Origin: Pedobacter sp.
Lineage (GTDB): Bacteria > Bacteroidota > Bacteroidia > Sphingobacteriales > Sphingobacteriaceae
Assembly: GCA_031119475.1 (NCBI GenBank)
Contig: JAVHXV010000013.1
Span: forward strand, 1 to 51,861
Direction: 5' to 3'
DNA length: 51,861 nt
Below the pieces are notes generated by a model. It was not told the origin of the DNA. It saw only the letters and a program-made list of their open reading frames with translations, and ran no database searches. How positions within the stretch are numbered: position 1 is the first letter of the stretch; every line of letters begins with the position of its first letter. Positions 44,049 through 51,861 of this stretch are shown here, in pieces. The translations under genes and the position numbers were made by a program.

Positions 44049-45146
44049 TTAGCCCTTCGCCAAGTAAGCCTCTCTTCCAAGCTTGCGGAGAGTCCGATAA
44101 TGAGAGCCCAATGCACTAAAAAAAGTTGGACTCTCTATATAAGGAAGATCAAATTCAAGCGCAGTCTCTTTTACGATTTTTCCAATGGCTGGATAGTGGA
44201 TGTGACAGATTTTTGGAAAGAGATGGTGTTCTACCTGCCTGTTTAATCCACCACACAGAAAAGCAGCCAATTTACTATCTACCGCAAAATTAGCCGTAGT
44301 CATCATCTGATGTGCAGCCCAAGCTTCTTCAATATTGCCATCGTTGTTCAAATGAGGGAAATTGGTTCCTTCCACCACATGTGCCAATTGAAAGACCAGG
44401 CCGAGTACAAGTCCTTGCGCCAATTGCATCGCCAAAAACCCGATCAGAAATTGAAGCCATGAAATGTCGAGCACAATCAATGGTAGGATTATAAAAAGAA
44501 AATAATAGATAAACTTGAAGAAAAAGAGCTTGAAATATTCGATAGGGGGATGATTGTTTACTTGTGCGCCAATCTTGGTCTGGAAGAATTTTTTAAAATC
44601 TTTTCTGAAAACCCACGACAACATGGCGAGGCTATACAGGGCAAAAGCATAAAGGTGCTGATAGCGCTGAATTTTATTCACAGGTTCTTTTTCACAAAAA
44701 CGGATCAGTCCTGGTGCCAGATCTATATCTTCGTCATGCCCAGAAATATTGGTGTAAGTATGGTGTACAATATTATGGCAAATACTCCAGACGTACGCAC
44801 TGGCCCCAATGATGCTAAAAAGGAAGCCAAAGGCCCGATTAATGAATTGATGGCTTGAAAAAGCCTTGTGGATAGCGTCGTGACAGATGTTAAAGCCTAC
44901 AAAAGCACCAAATATTCCAAGTAAGATGCTCATGGCCAATATTATTGGTTGGCTAAAGTGGCCAAGTAAGATCCCAAGATACAGCCCTATAAAGCCTAAC
45001 AGAAAAAATACTGCCTTGAACCACATCGCGCTATTGGCGTGAACACTAATGTTTTTCTCTTCAAAATGAAGGTCTACCCGCTTGCGCAAAGTGGCGTAAA
45101 AAGTGCATTTTTTAACGTTGGTAAACTTGACTTTCTTTTTTATCAT
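44049..45146 (-). CDS. Front-end-type membrane fatty acid desaturase
   Basis: A 365-residue integral membrane di-iron desaturase. The three histidine boxes are HDAIH (His89-His93), HNIVHH (His124-His129) and QVEHH near residue 310; Gln in place of the first His of box 3 is the mark of front-end (delta-5/delta-6-like) desaturases. No cytochrome b5 domain is fused, as usual in bacteria, so electrons come from a separate ferredoxin or similar. Four or more transmembrane helices are visible. It is monocistronic and convergent with the TonB receptor (37-base gap). Substrate position cannot be told. Confidence 0.9.
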   Translation of the reverse strand: MIKKKVKFTNVKKCTFYATLRKRVDLHFEEKNISVHANSAMWFKAVFFLLGFIGLYLGILLGHFSQPIILAMSILLGIFGAFVGFNICHDAIHKAFSSHQFINRAFGFLFSIIGASAYVWSICHNIVHHTYTNISGHDEDIDLAPGLIRFCEKEPVNKIQRYQHLYAFALYSLAMLSWVFRKDFKKFFQTKIGAQVNNHPPIEYFKLFFFKFIYYFLFIILPLIVLDISWLQFLIGFLAMQLAQGLVLGLVFQLAHVVEGTNFPHLNNDGNIEEAWAAHQMMTTANFAVDSKLAAFLCGGLNRQVEHHLFPKICHIHYPAIGKIVKETALEFDLPYIESPTFFSALGSHYRTLRKLGREAYLAKG

Positions 45147-45219
45147 CAGGCTTGGATGTAATCTGGGCAGTTTATATAATCTGTCTAATGTACCTTATTA
45201 AAAAGCCAAACAGGCAAGA

Positions 45220-45265
45220 AAGCCGATTTATATTAAAGCTTTTAGCTATAAACGTAATTCGGCTT
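45220..45265. promoter_or_regulatory. Imperfect stem-loop in a divergent gap
   Basis: AAGCCGA (45220-45226) pairs with TCGGCTT (45259-45265) around an AT-rich loop that itself contains an AGCTTTTAGCT hairpin. It lies between the desaturase and peptidase genes; function unknown. Confidence 0.3.
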
Positions 45266-45361
45266 CATTCAGATTTTGGATTGGAGCTAGGTTTGATGCA
45301 ATAATTTCTTGTTTTTGCGATCAATCTATATATTTATAGATGAACTAACTAACCATATAAA

Positions 45362-46918
45362 ATGAAGAAATTTTACTTAACAGGCATTGCCCTGACTTTT
45401 GCAGCGATGGCATTCGGACAACAGCCGGCACGGAATCCTTCTCCTGCAGGTGCCGCGCCAACGATAAAGGAAGAACCTGCTGCACGTACCCCCACTGGGC
45501 CAACCCGCACAATTGTGCCGGAGAGTACAGTAGTTACCAATCACACGGTTACCATTAAGGGGAAAGCAGTTCCATATAAAGCTACTGCAGGTACTTTGCC
45601 CGTGTGGGATGAAGACGGGAAAGCCATTGCCGGACTATTTTACACCTATTACGAACGGTCTGATGTTCAGAACAGGGAAAATAGGCCACTGGTCATTTCC
45701 TTTAATGGAGGGCCGGGCTCTGCATCGGTATGGATGCACATTGCCTATACCGGTCCCGTGGTGCTCAATATCGATGATGAAGGCTATCCCGTGCAGCCTT
45801 ATGGTTATAAGGACAATAGTGCTTCCATTTTGGATATTGCCGATATCGTTTACATTGATCCGGTAAATACAGGCTATTCGCGCGCTACCAGTAAAGATGT
45901 GCCCACAAATAAGTTCTTCGGCGTAAGGGCCGACATCAAATACCTGGCCGAATGGATCAATACTTTTGTAACCCGCAACAACCGTTGGGCTTCCCCGAAG
46001 TTCCTTATCGGAGAGAGCTATGGCACTACACGGGTGTCTGGACTTGCCCTGGAATTACAGAGCAACCAATGGATGTACCTAAACGGGGTCATCCTGGTAT
46101 CGCCGACAGAGTTGGGCATTGAGCGGGGAACCGTGATGGAGGCGGCATTAAGGCTACCTTATTTCGCAGCAACGGCTTGGTACCATAAAATGCTGCCTGG
46201 CGATCTGCAGGGGAAAAAACTAACAGATATGTTGCCAGAGGTAGAGAACTTTACCATCAATGAACTGATTCCCGCGATTTCGAAAGGCGGGTTTCTTGCT
46301 GCAGCCGAAAAGCAAAAGATCGCTGCAAAAATGGCCAGATATTCTGGGATTTCTGAAAAGGTCATCCTCCAAAATAACCTTGATGTATCAACGAACCTCT
46401 TTTGGAAGGAGCTGCTGCGGGAAAAAGGCTATACCGTTGGGCGCCTTGATTCCAGGTATAAGGGTATCGACAAGGCAGATGCTGGCGAGGGTCCAGATTA
46501 CAATGCCGAGCTTACTTCCTGGCTGCATTCTTTTACGCCCGCCATTAACATGTACATCCGCAACGAATTGAACTACAAGACTGATCTAAAATATAATATG
46601 TTCGGTCCGGTACATCCATGGGACAATTCGGGAGACCGTACGGGCGAAAACCTGCGTGCGGCCATGGCCCAAAATCCTTACCTGCACCTGCTCGTACAAT
46701 CGGGATATTATGATGGGGCATGTGATTATTTCAACGCGAAATACAACCTCTGGCAGATGGACCCAAGTGGTAAACTTAAAGACAGGATGAGCTGGGAAGG
46801 CTATGAAAGTGGACACATGATGTACCTGCGCAAACCAGATCTTGCCATGGGCAACGACCACATCAGGGAATTTATCCAAAAAGCGCTCCCAAAACCTGGT
46901 ACGCCGGCCAAGTTCTAA
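45362..46918 (+). CDS. S10-family serine carboxypeptidase-like protein
   Basis: A 518-residue exported peptidase. The signal peptide ends near AFGQ and a Pro/Ala/Thr-rich linker (about 22-50) follows. Family S10 motifs are FNGGPGSAS (oxyanion region), IGESYGTTR with catalytic Ser219, SGYYDGACDYFNA with the Asp region, and GYESGHMMYL with the catalytic His. It would remove C-terminal residues from peptides in the periplasm or outside. Single gene; its stop is 1 base before heptamer array C. Confidence 0.92.
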   Translation: MKKFYLTGIALTFAAMAFGQQPARNPSPAGAAPTIKEEPAARTPTGPTRTIVPESTVVTNHTVTIKGKAVPYKATAGTLPVWDEDGKAIAGLFYTYYERSDVQNRENRPLVISFNGGPGSASVWMHIAYTGPVVLNIDDEGYPVQPYGYKDNSASILDIADIVYIDPVNTGYSRATSKDVPTNKFFGVRADIKYLAEWINTFVTRNNRWASPKFLIGESYGTTRVSGLALELQSNQWMYLNGVILVSPTELGIERGTVMEAALRLPYFAATAWYHKMLPGDLQGKKLTDMLPEVENFTINELIPAISKGGFLAAAEKQKIAAKMARYSGISEKVILQNNLDVSTNLFWKELLREKGYTVGRLDSRYKGIDKADAGEGPDYNAELTSWLHSFTPAINMYIRNELNYKTDLKYNMFGPVHPWDNSGDRTGENLRAAMAQNPYLHLLVQSGYYDGACDYFNAKYNLWQMDPSGKLKDRMSWEGYESGHMMYLRKPDLAMGNDHIREFIQKALPKPGTPAKF

Positions 46919-46919
46919 C

Positions 46920-47032
46920 AGTTTATAGTTCATAGTTCACAGTTGGCAGTTCGCAGTTCGCAGTTGGAACTACAACTGAAAACTGCCAACTGAAAACTGC
47001 TCACTGAAACGGCGCTTTGTTCTTTGCGCTTT
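46920..47032. repeat. Heptamer repeat array C with strand switch, plus GCGCTTT units
   Basis: Seven units of the form AGTTNNN (46920-46968), one transition unit, then units of CTGNNNN with AACTG across the joint (46976-47010), the reverse-complement dialect, all in exact 7-base register (13 units). After one extra base, three units of a different dialect follow at 47012-47032: GCGCTTT, GTTCTTT, GCGCTTT, the same words as in array G. The array starts 2 bases after the peptidase stop. Confidence 0.85.
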
Positions 47033-47046
47033 TATCCCTAATTTTG
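47016..47046 (+). promoter_or_regulatory. accA: accA promoter with -33 inside GCGCTTT repeats
   Basis: TTTG (47016-47019), 19 bases, TAATTTTG (47039-47046): an exact Bacteroidota consensus promoter. The ATG of accA is 10 bases after the -7 box. The -33 TTTG comes from a GCGCTTTG unit, as at 41229. Confidence 0.75.
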
Positions 47047-47056
47047 TCGTCCGCTT

Positions 47057-48022
47057 ATGGAACAGATCAAAACATCATTCGATTTCGAAAAACCGCTTGC
47101 AGATCTCATGCAGCAGATCGAAAAGGTAAAGCAAGTTGCAGATAAGACCAAAGTCGACATGTCGGCTACCTTAGCTGAACTTGACGAAAAAGTGGCCAAA
47201 ACCAGTAAGAGTTTATATTCGAACCTAACTGGCTGGCAAAAAGTGCAAATGTCAAGGCATGCCGAACGTCCGCAGACGCTGGATTATATCAACATGATCT
47301 GCGATGATTTTATCGAGCTGCATGGCGACCGGACCGTAAAAGACGATAAGGCCATTGTAGGTGGTTTTGCTACGATCGATGGGCAGACCGTCATGATCAT
47401 CGGCCACCAAAAAGGAAAGAATACCAAAGAGCGCCAATACCGCAATTTTGGGATGGCCAATCCTGAAGGTTACCGAAAAGCACTGCGCTTGATGCGTCTG
47501 GCCGAGAAGTTTAATAAACCTGTAATTTCATTTATCGATACCATGGGTGCCTATCCCGGCCTGGAAGCTGAGGAACGTGGACAGGGAGAAGCCATTGCCA
47601 GAAACCTATTGGAAATGTCGGTGCTCAAAGTGCCGATCATTTGTTTTATTGTTGGCGAAGGTGCCTCTGGAGGAGCCTTGGGCATCGGAATTGGCGACCA
47701 CGTCTACATGTTGGAACATACCTGGTATTCTGTAATTTCACCTGAATCTTGTTCATCAATACTCTGGAGGAGCTGGGATTTCAAAGAAAAGGCTGCCGAG
47801 TGCCTGAAATTGACTTCAGAAGACATGCACAGGAACAAGTTAATTGATGGCGTAGTGAAAGAGCCACTTGGAGGTGCCCATCAAAACCCTGAATTAATGG
47901 CCGAAACCCTGAAGGCCCAGATCCTTAAAGATTTGAAAGAACTTAAAAAGAAAAATCCAGAACAACTGATTGCCACAAGAATTGATAAATTCTGCGCCAT
48001 GGGCGTAGTGGTGGAAGGGTAA
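47057..48022 (+). CDS. accA: Acetyl-CoA carboxylase carboxyltransferase subunit alpha
   Basis: A 321-residue cytoplasmic protein, full length for AccA. It transfers the carboxyl group from biotin to acetyl-CoA, with AccD, in the first step of fatty acid synthesis. Diagnostic segments are [81 protein letters not shown] and [16 protein letters not shown] with the [15 protein letters not shown] block. It is a single gene with a consensus promoter and a strong terminator; accD and the biotin components are not in the window. Confidence 0.98.
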   Translation: MEQIKTSFDFEKPLADLMQQIEKVKQVADKTKVDMSATLAELDEKVAKTSKSLYSNLTGWQKVQMSRHAERPQTLDYINMICDDFIELHGDRTVKDDKAIVGGFATIDGQTVMIIGHQKGKNTKERQYRNFGMANPEGYRKALRLMRLAEKFNKPVISFIDTMGAYPGLEAEERGQGEAIARNLLEMSVLKVPIICFIVGEGASGGALGIGIGDHVYMLEHTWYSVISPESCSSILWRSWDFKEKAAECLKLTSEDMHRNKLIDGVVKEPLGGAHQNPELMAETLKAQILKDLKELKKKNPEQLIATRIDKFCAMGVVVEG

Positions 48023-48062
48023 GTTAAAGTTGAAAGTTGAAGGTTGAAAGTTGAAAGTCATG
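48021..48062. repeat. Heptamer repeat array D, AGTTGAA dialect (6 units)
   Basis: AAGTTAA, AGTTGAA, AGTTGAA, GGTTGAA, AGTTGAA, AGTCATG in exact 7-base steps. The first unit includes two bases of the accA stop codon. Confidence 0.75.
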
Positions 48063-48100
48063 GTCAATAAGGGTACCAGGCTCAAAGTAAAAAATAAAAA

Positions 48101-48126
48101 GCCGCTAGATTTCTAGCGGCTTTTTT
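48101..48126 (+). terminator. Rho-independent terminator, possibly bidirectional
   Basis: GCCGCTAG (48101-48108) pairs with CTAGCGGC (48113-48120) around ATTT, followed by six T residues. An A-rich run precedes the stem, so it could also stop transcription of the convergent DUF2723 gene. Confidence 0.92.
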
Positions 48127-48143
48127 ATGATAGGTATCACCAA

Positions 48144-48183
48144 CAATTAACCAATTAACCAGTTAACCAATTTACCAGTTAAC
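48144..48183. repeat. Octamer repeat array E, CARTTAAC dialect (5 units)
   Basis: CAATTAAC twice, CAGTTAAC, CAATTTAC, CAGTTAAC in exact 8-base steps, ending 7 bases before the stop of the DUF2723 gene. Confidence 0.75.
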
Positions 48184-48190
48184 CATTCCA

Positions 48191-51100
48191 TCAAAACTTC
48201 ATCAGGTCCGGAGGCAGTTCGCCCATGTACATACTAAAATTTCCTTTCTGGTAAAGTGTTTTGAGCTGGTTGATCAGTCCATTTGCCAATTGAGACTGCT
48301 GATGCTGGGCTGCGGTTTTGGCCATCGGCAGCAATCCGTAGAATAGGCCGATCTGGATGTTCTGTTGACCGACCAATTTGCCCTTGCTATTGGATACATC
48401 GGCCAGATAAGTGACTTCCTTGGTGATGTAGTCTTCTGATTTTTTGATCAGGGCATTCGCCTTTTCGGTATAGCCCAAGATATAAAGGTTTTGTGCCATC
48501 GTCGCAACACCCATCATGCTCCTCATTCCATAAATCTTGGTCGGCATTACCTCGTCATATTTGGCCACTACTTTCTTGGCATCATCCAACCTCCCTGCTT
48601 TGATCAGTCCGGTAATCAAGCTGTTGAACATGTTGTTAAAGATGGAAACGTCATCAGCAGACTGCGAATCAAGATATTTGGCATTTTTGATATTTCCCCA
48701 CCTGAACTTGTTCATAATGTGATTATACATCGGGTCGATGTTGATCAGCTGCTCCTCGTTTGCCTCAGCCAGGCTATCCCTTTTCAGCGGCAACAAATGC
48801 AGGGCCAATCCCTCATTATACAGGTAATTATCCAAACCATTGTATTGTTCGTTCGGAACGGTGGTACAGAAATATACCGGACGTTTCCAGTTGTTGTGGG
48901 CCAAGATATCGAGCATGGCCAACGTGCCTTTGGTTACATATCCCTTGTTAAATTTCCATTCCATTACAGGGGCAATCTTGCCAGCTTCTGCTGCAGGCAC
49001 TGTTCCGGTCTGGATCACATCCTGTGGATTGATGGTCAGTTTAAAGTTCTTGGTCGGAATAAAGTTGGTAAAGCTCCCGTCTTCCAAAGGCAATTTGTCT
49101 TCCTTGTTTTCTGATAACAAAAGGTCAACAATCTGCTTCAGCTCAACAGAACCCTGGATGTTGTAGTCCTTAAAGTACATCACATCCCTTACGCCGGTCA
49201 CGTATTGCGATTCTTTCATCGTAATCGGGAGGGCCTCAGATTGGTGGACTTTCCTTCGCATCCCATTGATATACCAATCTGTATCGAATAAACTCAAATT
49301 TACCAATCGGATATCCGGCCTAACGCCTTCAACCTCTTGGAGGTACCAGAGCGGATAGGTGTCATTATCGCCATAAGTAAACAAGATGGCGTTTGGTGCA
49401 CACGACTCCATGTAGCTCAGGGCAATGTCGTGGGCAACTGTTTTTGATGAGCGGTCATGGTCGTCCCAGCCTTGGCTGCCCATTAATACCGGGGCGCAGA
49501 GCAAACCTACTGCGGTTGCGGCAATCCCCGCATTTGTGGCATTGAGTTTGCCAAACACCCATTCCTTAATGGCCAGTACGCCCAGGCCGATCCAGATGGC
49601 AAAGGCATAGAACGAGCCCACATAGGCATAATCACGCTCTCTTGGCTCCATTGGCTTCTGGTTGAGGTAGAGCACGATGGCAATCCCTGTAAAGAAGAAT
49701 AATAGGCCAACAATTCCGGCATCCTTCGGTTTACGGCTAAAATGCCAGATGGCACCCAAAAGTCCTAAGATCAATGGCAGGAAGAAAAACCTGTTGTAAG
49801 AGTTGCTATCTGTAATGGTCGGGGGCAGGTGGCTCTGATCGCCCAACATCATGGCATCAATGGGCTTGATGCCGCTCAGCCACTGGCCTTCGTACAGGCT
49901 TCCCTGTCCCTGATCTTCATTCTGGCGACCTGCGAAATTCCAAAGGAAATAACGCATGTACATGAAACCGGCCTGATAGCTTGCAAAAAATTTGAAATTA
50001 TCGATCGTATTCGGAAAGTCTGTATCGGTTAAGCTTAGCCAATCCTTATAGTATCCGATGTGGCGTTGTTCGTCACTGTACATTCTTGGGAAAAGTACTT
50101 CATGCTGCAGGCGACGGATGCTATCGGGGAAATTTTCATTTTCTCCGTAGATGTGCTTCGTTTTTACCCCAGAAATCTCATACTTGTCTTTGCCTTTGCG
50201 ATAGGTGTTATCACCTTTGATTGTAATCGGCTGTGTGCCCTCTTCATTATATTTTGGGATAGAATTGTAATTTGGTCCCACCAAGAGTGGGCGGTCGCCA
50301 TATTGTTCGCGGTTCAGGTAGCTTAAAAATGAAAAGGCATTGTCTGGATCGCTGTTGTTCAGGTTAGGTTTGGCCTGTGCCCTGATAATGATCATTGCAA
50401 AAGAGCCGTAGCCAAAAATAACAAGGGATACAGATAGTAGCGCGAGGTTTAGGATCCTTTTTTGGTGTTTGATCGAATATTTGATTCCAAAAACCAGGCC
50501 CCCGATCAACAAAAGAGCAAAAAATAAAACGCCGGTACCAAAGCCGAGGCCTAGGGTGTTGACGAAGAAAAGATCGAAATAAGCCCCAAAGCTCACCAGG
50601 TACTGGATGATAAAATACTGCACAATGGCCAAGATCAAAATGCCGATACCAAAGGTTTTCAAGATGCCCATGGTATTCGGTTTTTCAGTCTTCCTGAAAT
50701 AGTAAACAAAGGCAATGGCAGGTATGGTCAACAAGTTGAGCAAGTGGATGCCGATAGAAAGGCCCATGATGTAGGCAATAAACAATAGCCAACGGTCTGA
50801 TTTAGGCTCGTCGGCCACTGCTTCCCATTTCAAGATGGCCCAAAAAACAATCGCGGTAGATAGGGAAGAAAGCGCATAAACTTCGGCCTCTACCGCCGAA
50901 AACCAAAAACTATCGCTAAAGGCATAGGCTAAGGCGCCGACAACACCTGCACCCATGATGCTGATCAGGTTGGCTTTGGTGATTTCCTCATTTTTCTTGA
51001 CCAATAATTTTTTGGCCAATGCAGTGATGGTCCAGAAAAGAAACAAGATGGTCGCGCCACTGGCGATAGCCGATCCAACGTTCATGAAATAGGCCACTTT

Positions 51101-51316
51101 GGTGTTATCGCCTAAGGCAAAAATCGAAAAGAAGCGTTCGATCATCAAAAACAGCGGTGCGCCCGGTTGATGCACGACCTGCATTTTCAGGGCCGAAGCA
51201 ATAAATTCTCCACAGTCCCAAAAGCTAACTGATGGTTCCAGTGTTAAAATATAGGTGAGCGTGGCGATAAAAAAACAGATAAAGCCTGCGATGTTATTGA
51301 TTTTAGAATATTTCAT
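48191..51316 (-). CDS. DUF2723 (GT117-like) membrane glycosyltransferase
   Basis: About 1041 residues from ATG 51316, chosen because the 12 extra residues upstream precede a normal membrane start. The N-terminal half has about 10-13 transmembrane helices and the conserved ILTLEPSVSFWDCGEFIASALKMQVVHQPGAPLF block, whose Asp-Glu pair fits the first-loop catalytic motif of GT-C glycosyltransferases. A soluble region with YGDNDTYPLWYLQEVEGVRPDI follows, and the C-terminus has helical TPR-like pairs. DUF2723 also defines human TMEM260, a protein O-mannosyltransferase, so a protein or lipid-linked glycosylation role is plausible. It is a single gene. Confidence 0.88.
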   Translation of the reverse strand: MKYSKINNIAGFICFFIATLTYILTLEPSVSFWDCGEFIASALKMQVVHQPGAPLFLMIERFFSIFALGDNTKVAYFMNVGSAIASGATILFLFWTITALAKKLLVKKNEEITKANLISIMGAGVVGALAYAFSDSFWFSAVEAEVYALSSLSTAIVFWAILKWEAVADEPKSDRWLLFIAYIMGLSIGIHLLNLLTIPAIAFVYYFRKTEKPNTMGILKTFGIGILILAIVQYFIIQYLVSFGAYFDLFFVNTLGLGFGTGVLFFALLLIGGLVFGIKYSIKHQKRILNLALLSVSLVIFGYGSFAMIIIRAQAKPNLNNSDPDNAFSFLSYLNREQYGDRPLLVGPNYNSIPKYNEEGTQPITIKGDNTYRKGKDKYEISGVKTKHIYGENENFPDSIRRLQHEVLFPRMYSDEQRHIGYYKDWLSLTDTDFPNTIDNFKFFASYQAGFMYMRYFLWNFAGRQNEDQGQGSLYEGQWLSGIKPIDAMMLGDQSHLPPTITDSNSYNRFFFLPLILGLLGAIWHFSRKPKDAGIVGLLFFFTGIAIVLYLNQKPMEPRERDYAYVGSFYAFAIWIGLGVLAIKEWVFGKLNATNAGIAATAVGLLCAPVLMGSQGWDDHDRSSKTVAHDIALSYMESCAPNAILFTYGDNDTYPLWYLQEVEGVRPDIRLVNLSLFDTDWYINGMRRKVHQSEALPITMKESQYVTGVRDVMYFKDYNIQGSVELKQIVDLLLSENKEDKLPLEDGSFTNFIPTKNFKLTINPQDVIQTGTVPAAEAGKIAPVMEWKFNKGYVTKGTLAMLDILAHNNWKRPVYFCTTVPNEQYNGLDNYLYNEGLALHLLPLKRDSLAEANEEQLINIDPMYNHIMNKFRWGNIKNAKYLDSQSADDVSIFNNMFNSLITGLIKAGRLDDAKKVVAKYDEVMPTKIYGMRSMMGVATMAQNLYILGYTEKANALIKKSEDYITKEVTYLADVSNSKGKLVGQQNIQIGLFYGLLPMAKTAAQHQQSQLANGLINQLKTLYQKGNFSMYMGELPPDLMKF

Positions 51317-51406
51317 TGTTCGTGAATATGAGGTCTTGCTTTCGCACATCAAAATGCTGCCGAAAATAAAGAATTAGATTGATATATAGAAAAGTTGTGA
51401 AGAAGA

Positions 51407-51500
51407 GTCCAGAAGTCAGGAGTCGGGAAGTCGGGAAGTCAGGAGTCGGGAAGTCGGGAAGTCGGAAAGTCCAGAAGTCCAAGAGACCAAAAGTCCATGG
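51407..51500. repeat. Octamer/heptamer array F1, GTCGGGAA dialect (12 units)
   Basis: Twelve units beginning GTC (one GAC), ten of 8 bases and two of 7 (GTCAGGA). The block GTCAGGA plus two GTCGGGAA units (23 bases) is duplicated exactly in tandem (51415-51437 and 51438-51460). This is the first part of the 469-base gap 51317-51785; bases 51317-51406 hold only the leader of the DUF2723 gene. Confidence 0.85.
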
Positions 51501-51528
51501 TCGATAGTTGAGAACTGTTAACTGCATC

Positions 51529-51579
51529 GTCATTTGGTCATTGTTCATTTAGTCATTGGTCATTGTTCATTTAGTCATT
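51529..51579. repeat. Array F2, GGTCATT dialect with 22-base tandem duplication
   Basis: Units GTCATTT, then GGTCATT, GTTCATTT, AGTCATT (22 bases) repeated twice exactly (51536-51557 and 51558-51579). Confidence 0.85.
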
Positions 51580-51587
51580 GGGGCATT

Positions 51588-51615
51588 CGCTCCACGCTCC
51601 ACGCTACTCGCTATT
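51588..51615. repeat. Heptamer array F3, CGCTCCA dialect (4 units)
   Basis: CGCTCCA, CGCTCCA, CGCTACT, CGCTATT in exact 7-base steps, directly between arrays F2 and F4. Confidence 0.75.
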
Positions 51616-51616
51616 C

Positions 51617-51665
51617 AACTATGAACTGCAAACTATAAACTGAGAACTATGAACTGCCAACTATC
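51617..51665. repeat. Heptamer array F4, AACTNNN dialect (7 units)
   Basis: Seven units of AACTNNN in exact register. They alternate AACTAT-N and AACTG-NN, giving a 14-base super-period. The dialect is the same as the right half of array C. Confidence 0.8.
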
Positions 51666-51718
51666 TCCCTCCTAAACAGTACCTTTTTAAATTATTTCAA
51701 TTTTTTTTGGATTAGGGC

Positions 51719-51748
51719 TTGCAGCTAAAAAAAATATACGTAAATTTG
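51719..51748 (+). promoter_or_regulatory. Promoter of the tRNA-Gln gene
   Basis: TTG (51719-51721), 19 bases, TAAATTTG (51741-51748), an exact -7 box. The tRNA begins 37 bases later. Confidence 0.65.
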
Positions 51749-51785
51749 CATTCCATTTCAGAACAACCGTTTGGTGATGGAAGAT

Positions 51786-51856
51786 TGTCCGATAGTATAA
51801 GGGTAGTACAACGGTTTTTGGTACCGTTTGTCTTGGTTCGAATCCAGGTCGGACAA
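51786..51856 (+). tRNA. tRNA-Gln (anticodon TTG)
   Basis: A 71-base cloverleaf. The acceptor TGTCCGA pairs with TCGGACA (51849-51855), with A as discriminator base. The D stem is GTAT/GTAC, the anticodon stem ACGGT/ACCGT encloses the loop TTTTGGT with anticodon TTG, and the T arm is CTTGG-TTCGAAT-CCAGG. The CCA end is not encoded. Confidence 0.95.
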
Positions 51857-51861
51857 CAAAT

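Noticed and set aside
48491..49114. 207-codon open frame antisense to the DUF2723 gene
   Set aside because: Shadow of a clearly coding minus-strand gene; no domain or promoter.
51303..51548. Open frame of 81 codons on the minus strand with repeated Phe-Pro-Asp/Thr residues
   Set aside because: It is a translation of repeat array F1; the peptide repeat follows from the 8-base units, and there is no start context or homology.
51786..51856. tRNA gene as an integration (attachment) site
   Set aside because: The window ends 5 bases after the tRNA and no integrase or direct repeat of the 3' end is seen inside it.

Overview
The window looks like chromosome from a Pedobacter-like member of the Sphingobacteriaceae (Bacteroidota). 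The basis is a SusC/SusD pair, an ECF sigma/FecR/TonB-receptor cassette, TAnnTTTG-type -7 promoter boxes, few Shine-Dalgarno sequences, and many secreted sulfatases and carbohydrate-active enzymes. I saw no phage, transposase or CRISPR array. The last 76 bases hold a tRNA-Gln.

Layout. 1-4.3 kb (+): a sialate-O-acetylesterase-like protein, a nucleotide pyrophosphatase-like phosphodiesterase and a NamZ-type exo-muramidase (DUF1343). 4.4-8.8 kb (+): ECF sigma factor, FecR anti-sigma factor and an STN-domain TonB-dependent receptor, a self-sensing uptake cassette without SusD. 8.8-10.3 kb (-): serine beta-lactamase-like hydrolase. 10.5-14.9 kb (+): GH106-type alpha-L-rhamnosidase translationally coupled to an S1 sulfatase. 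15.1-18.8 kb (-): beta-propeller histidine kinase coupled to a LytTR response regulator. 19.0-24.4 kb: small lipoprotein, metallophosphoesterase, an MFS transporter with a LolA-like protein, and a second sulfatase.

24.7-41.1 kb is a beta-mannan utilisation locus. One long minus-strand operon runs SusC, SusD, TIG-domain surface glycan-binding protein, alkaline-phosphatase-superfamily protein, GH26 mannanase, sodium:solute symporter, GH130 mannosylglucose phosphorylase and mannobiose/cellobiose 2-epimerase. Divergent from it is an AraC regulator followed in one overlapping operon by a CE2-like esterase, a GH172 (DUF2961) enzyme and an SGNH esterase. Together they would deacetylate mannan, cut it to mannobiose, import it, epimerise it to mannosylglucose and phosphorolyse it. 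41.2-51.3 kb: a small Cys-rich protein plus TonB receptor (probably metal related), a front-end fatty acid desaturase, an S10 serine carboxypeptidase, accA and a DUF2723/GT117 membrane glycosyltransferase.

The most unusual signal is not a gene. Several intergenic gaps contain arrays of degenerate 7-base (sometimes 8-base) tandem repeats. Each array has its own consensus 'dialect' and the 7-base register is kept over as much as 175 bp. Three of them (14890-15064, 41136-41240, 46920-47010) switch to the reverse-complement consensus half way through without losing the register, making large imperfect palindromes. Arrays abut or overlap stop codons, and in two places a GCGCTTTG-type unit supplies the -33 TTTG of a good Bacteroidota promoter.
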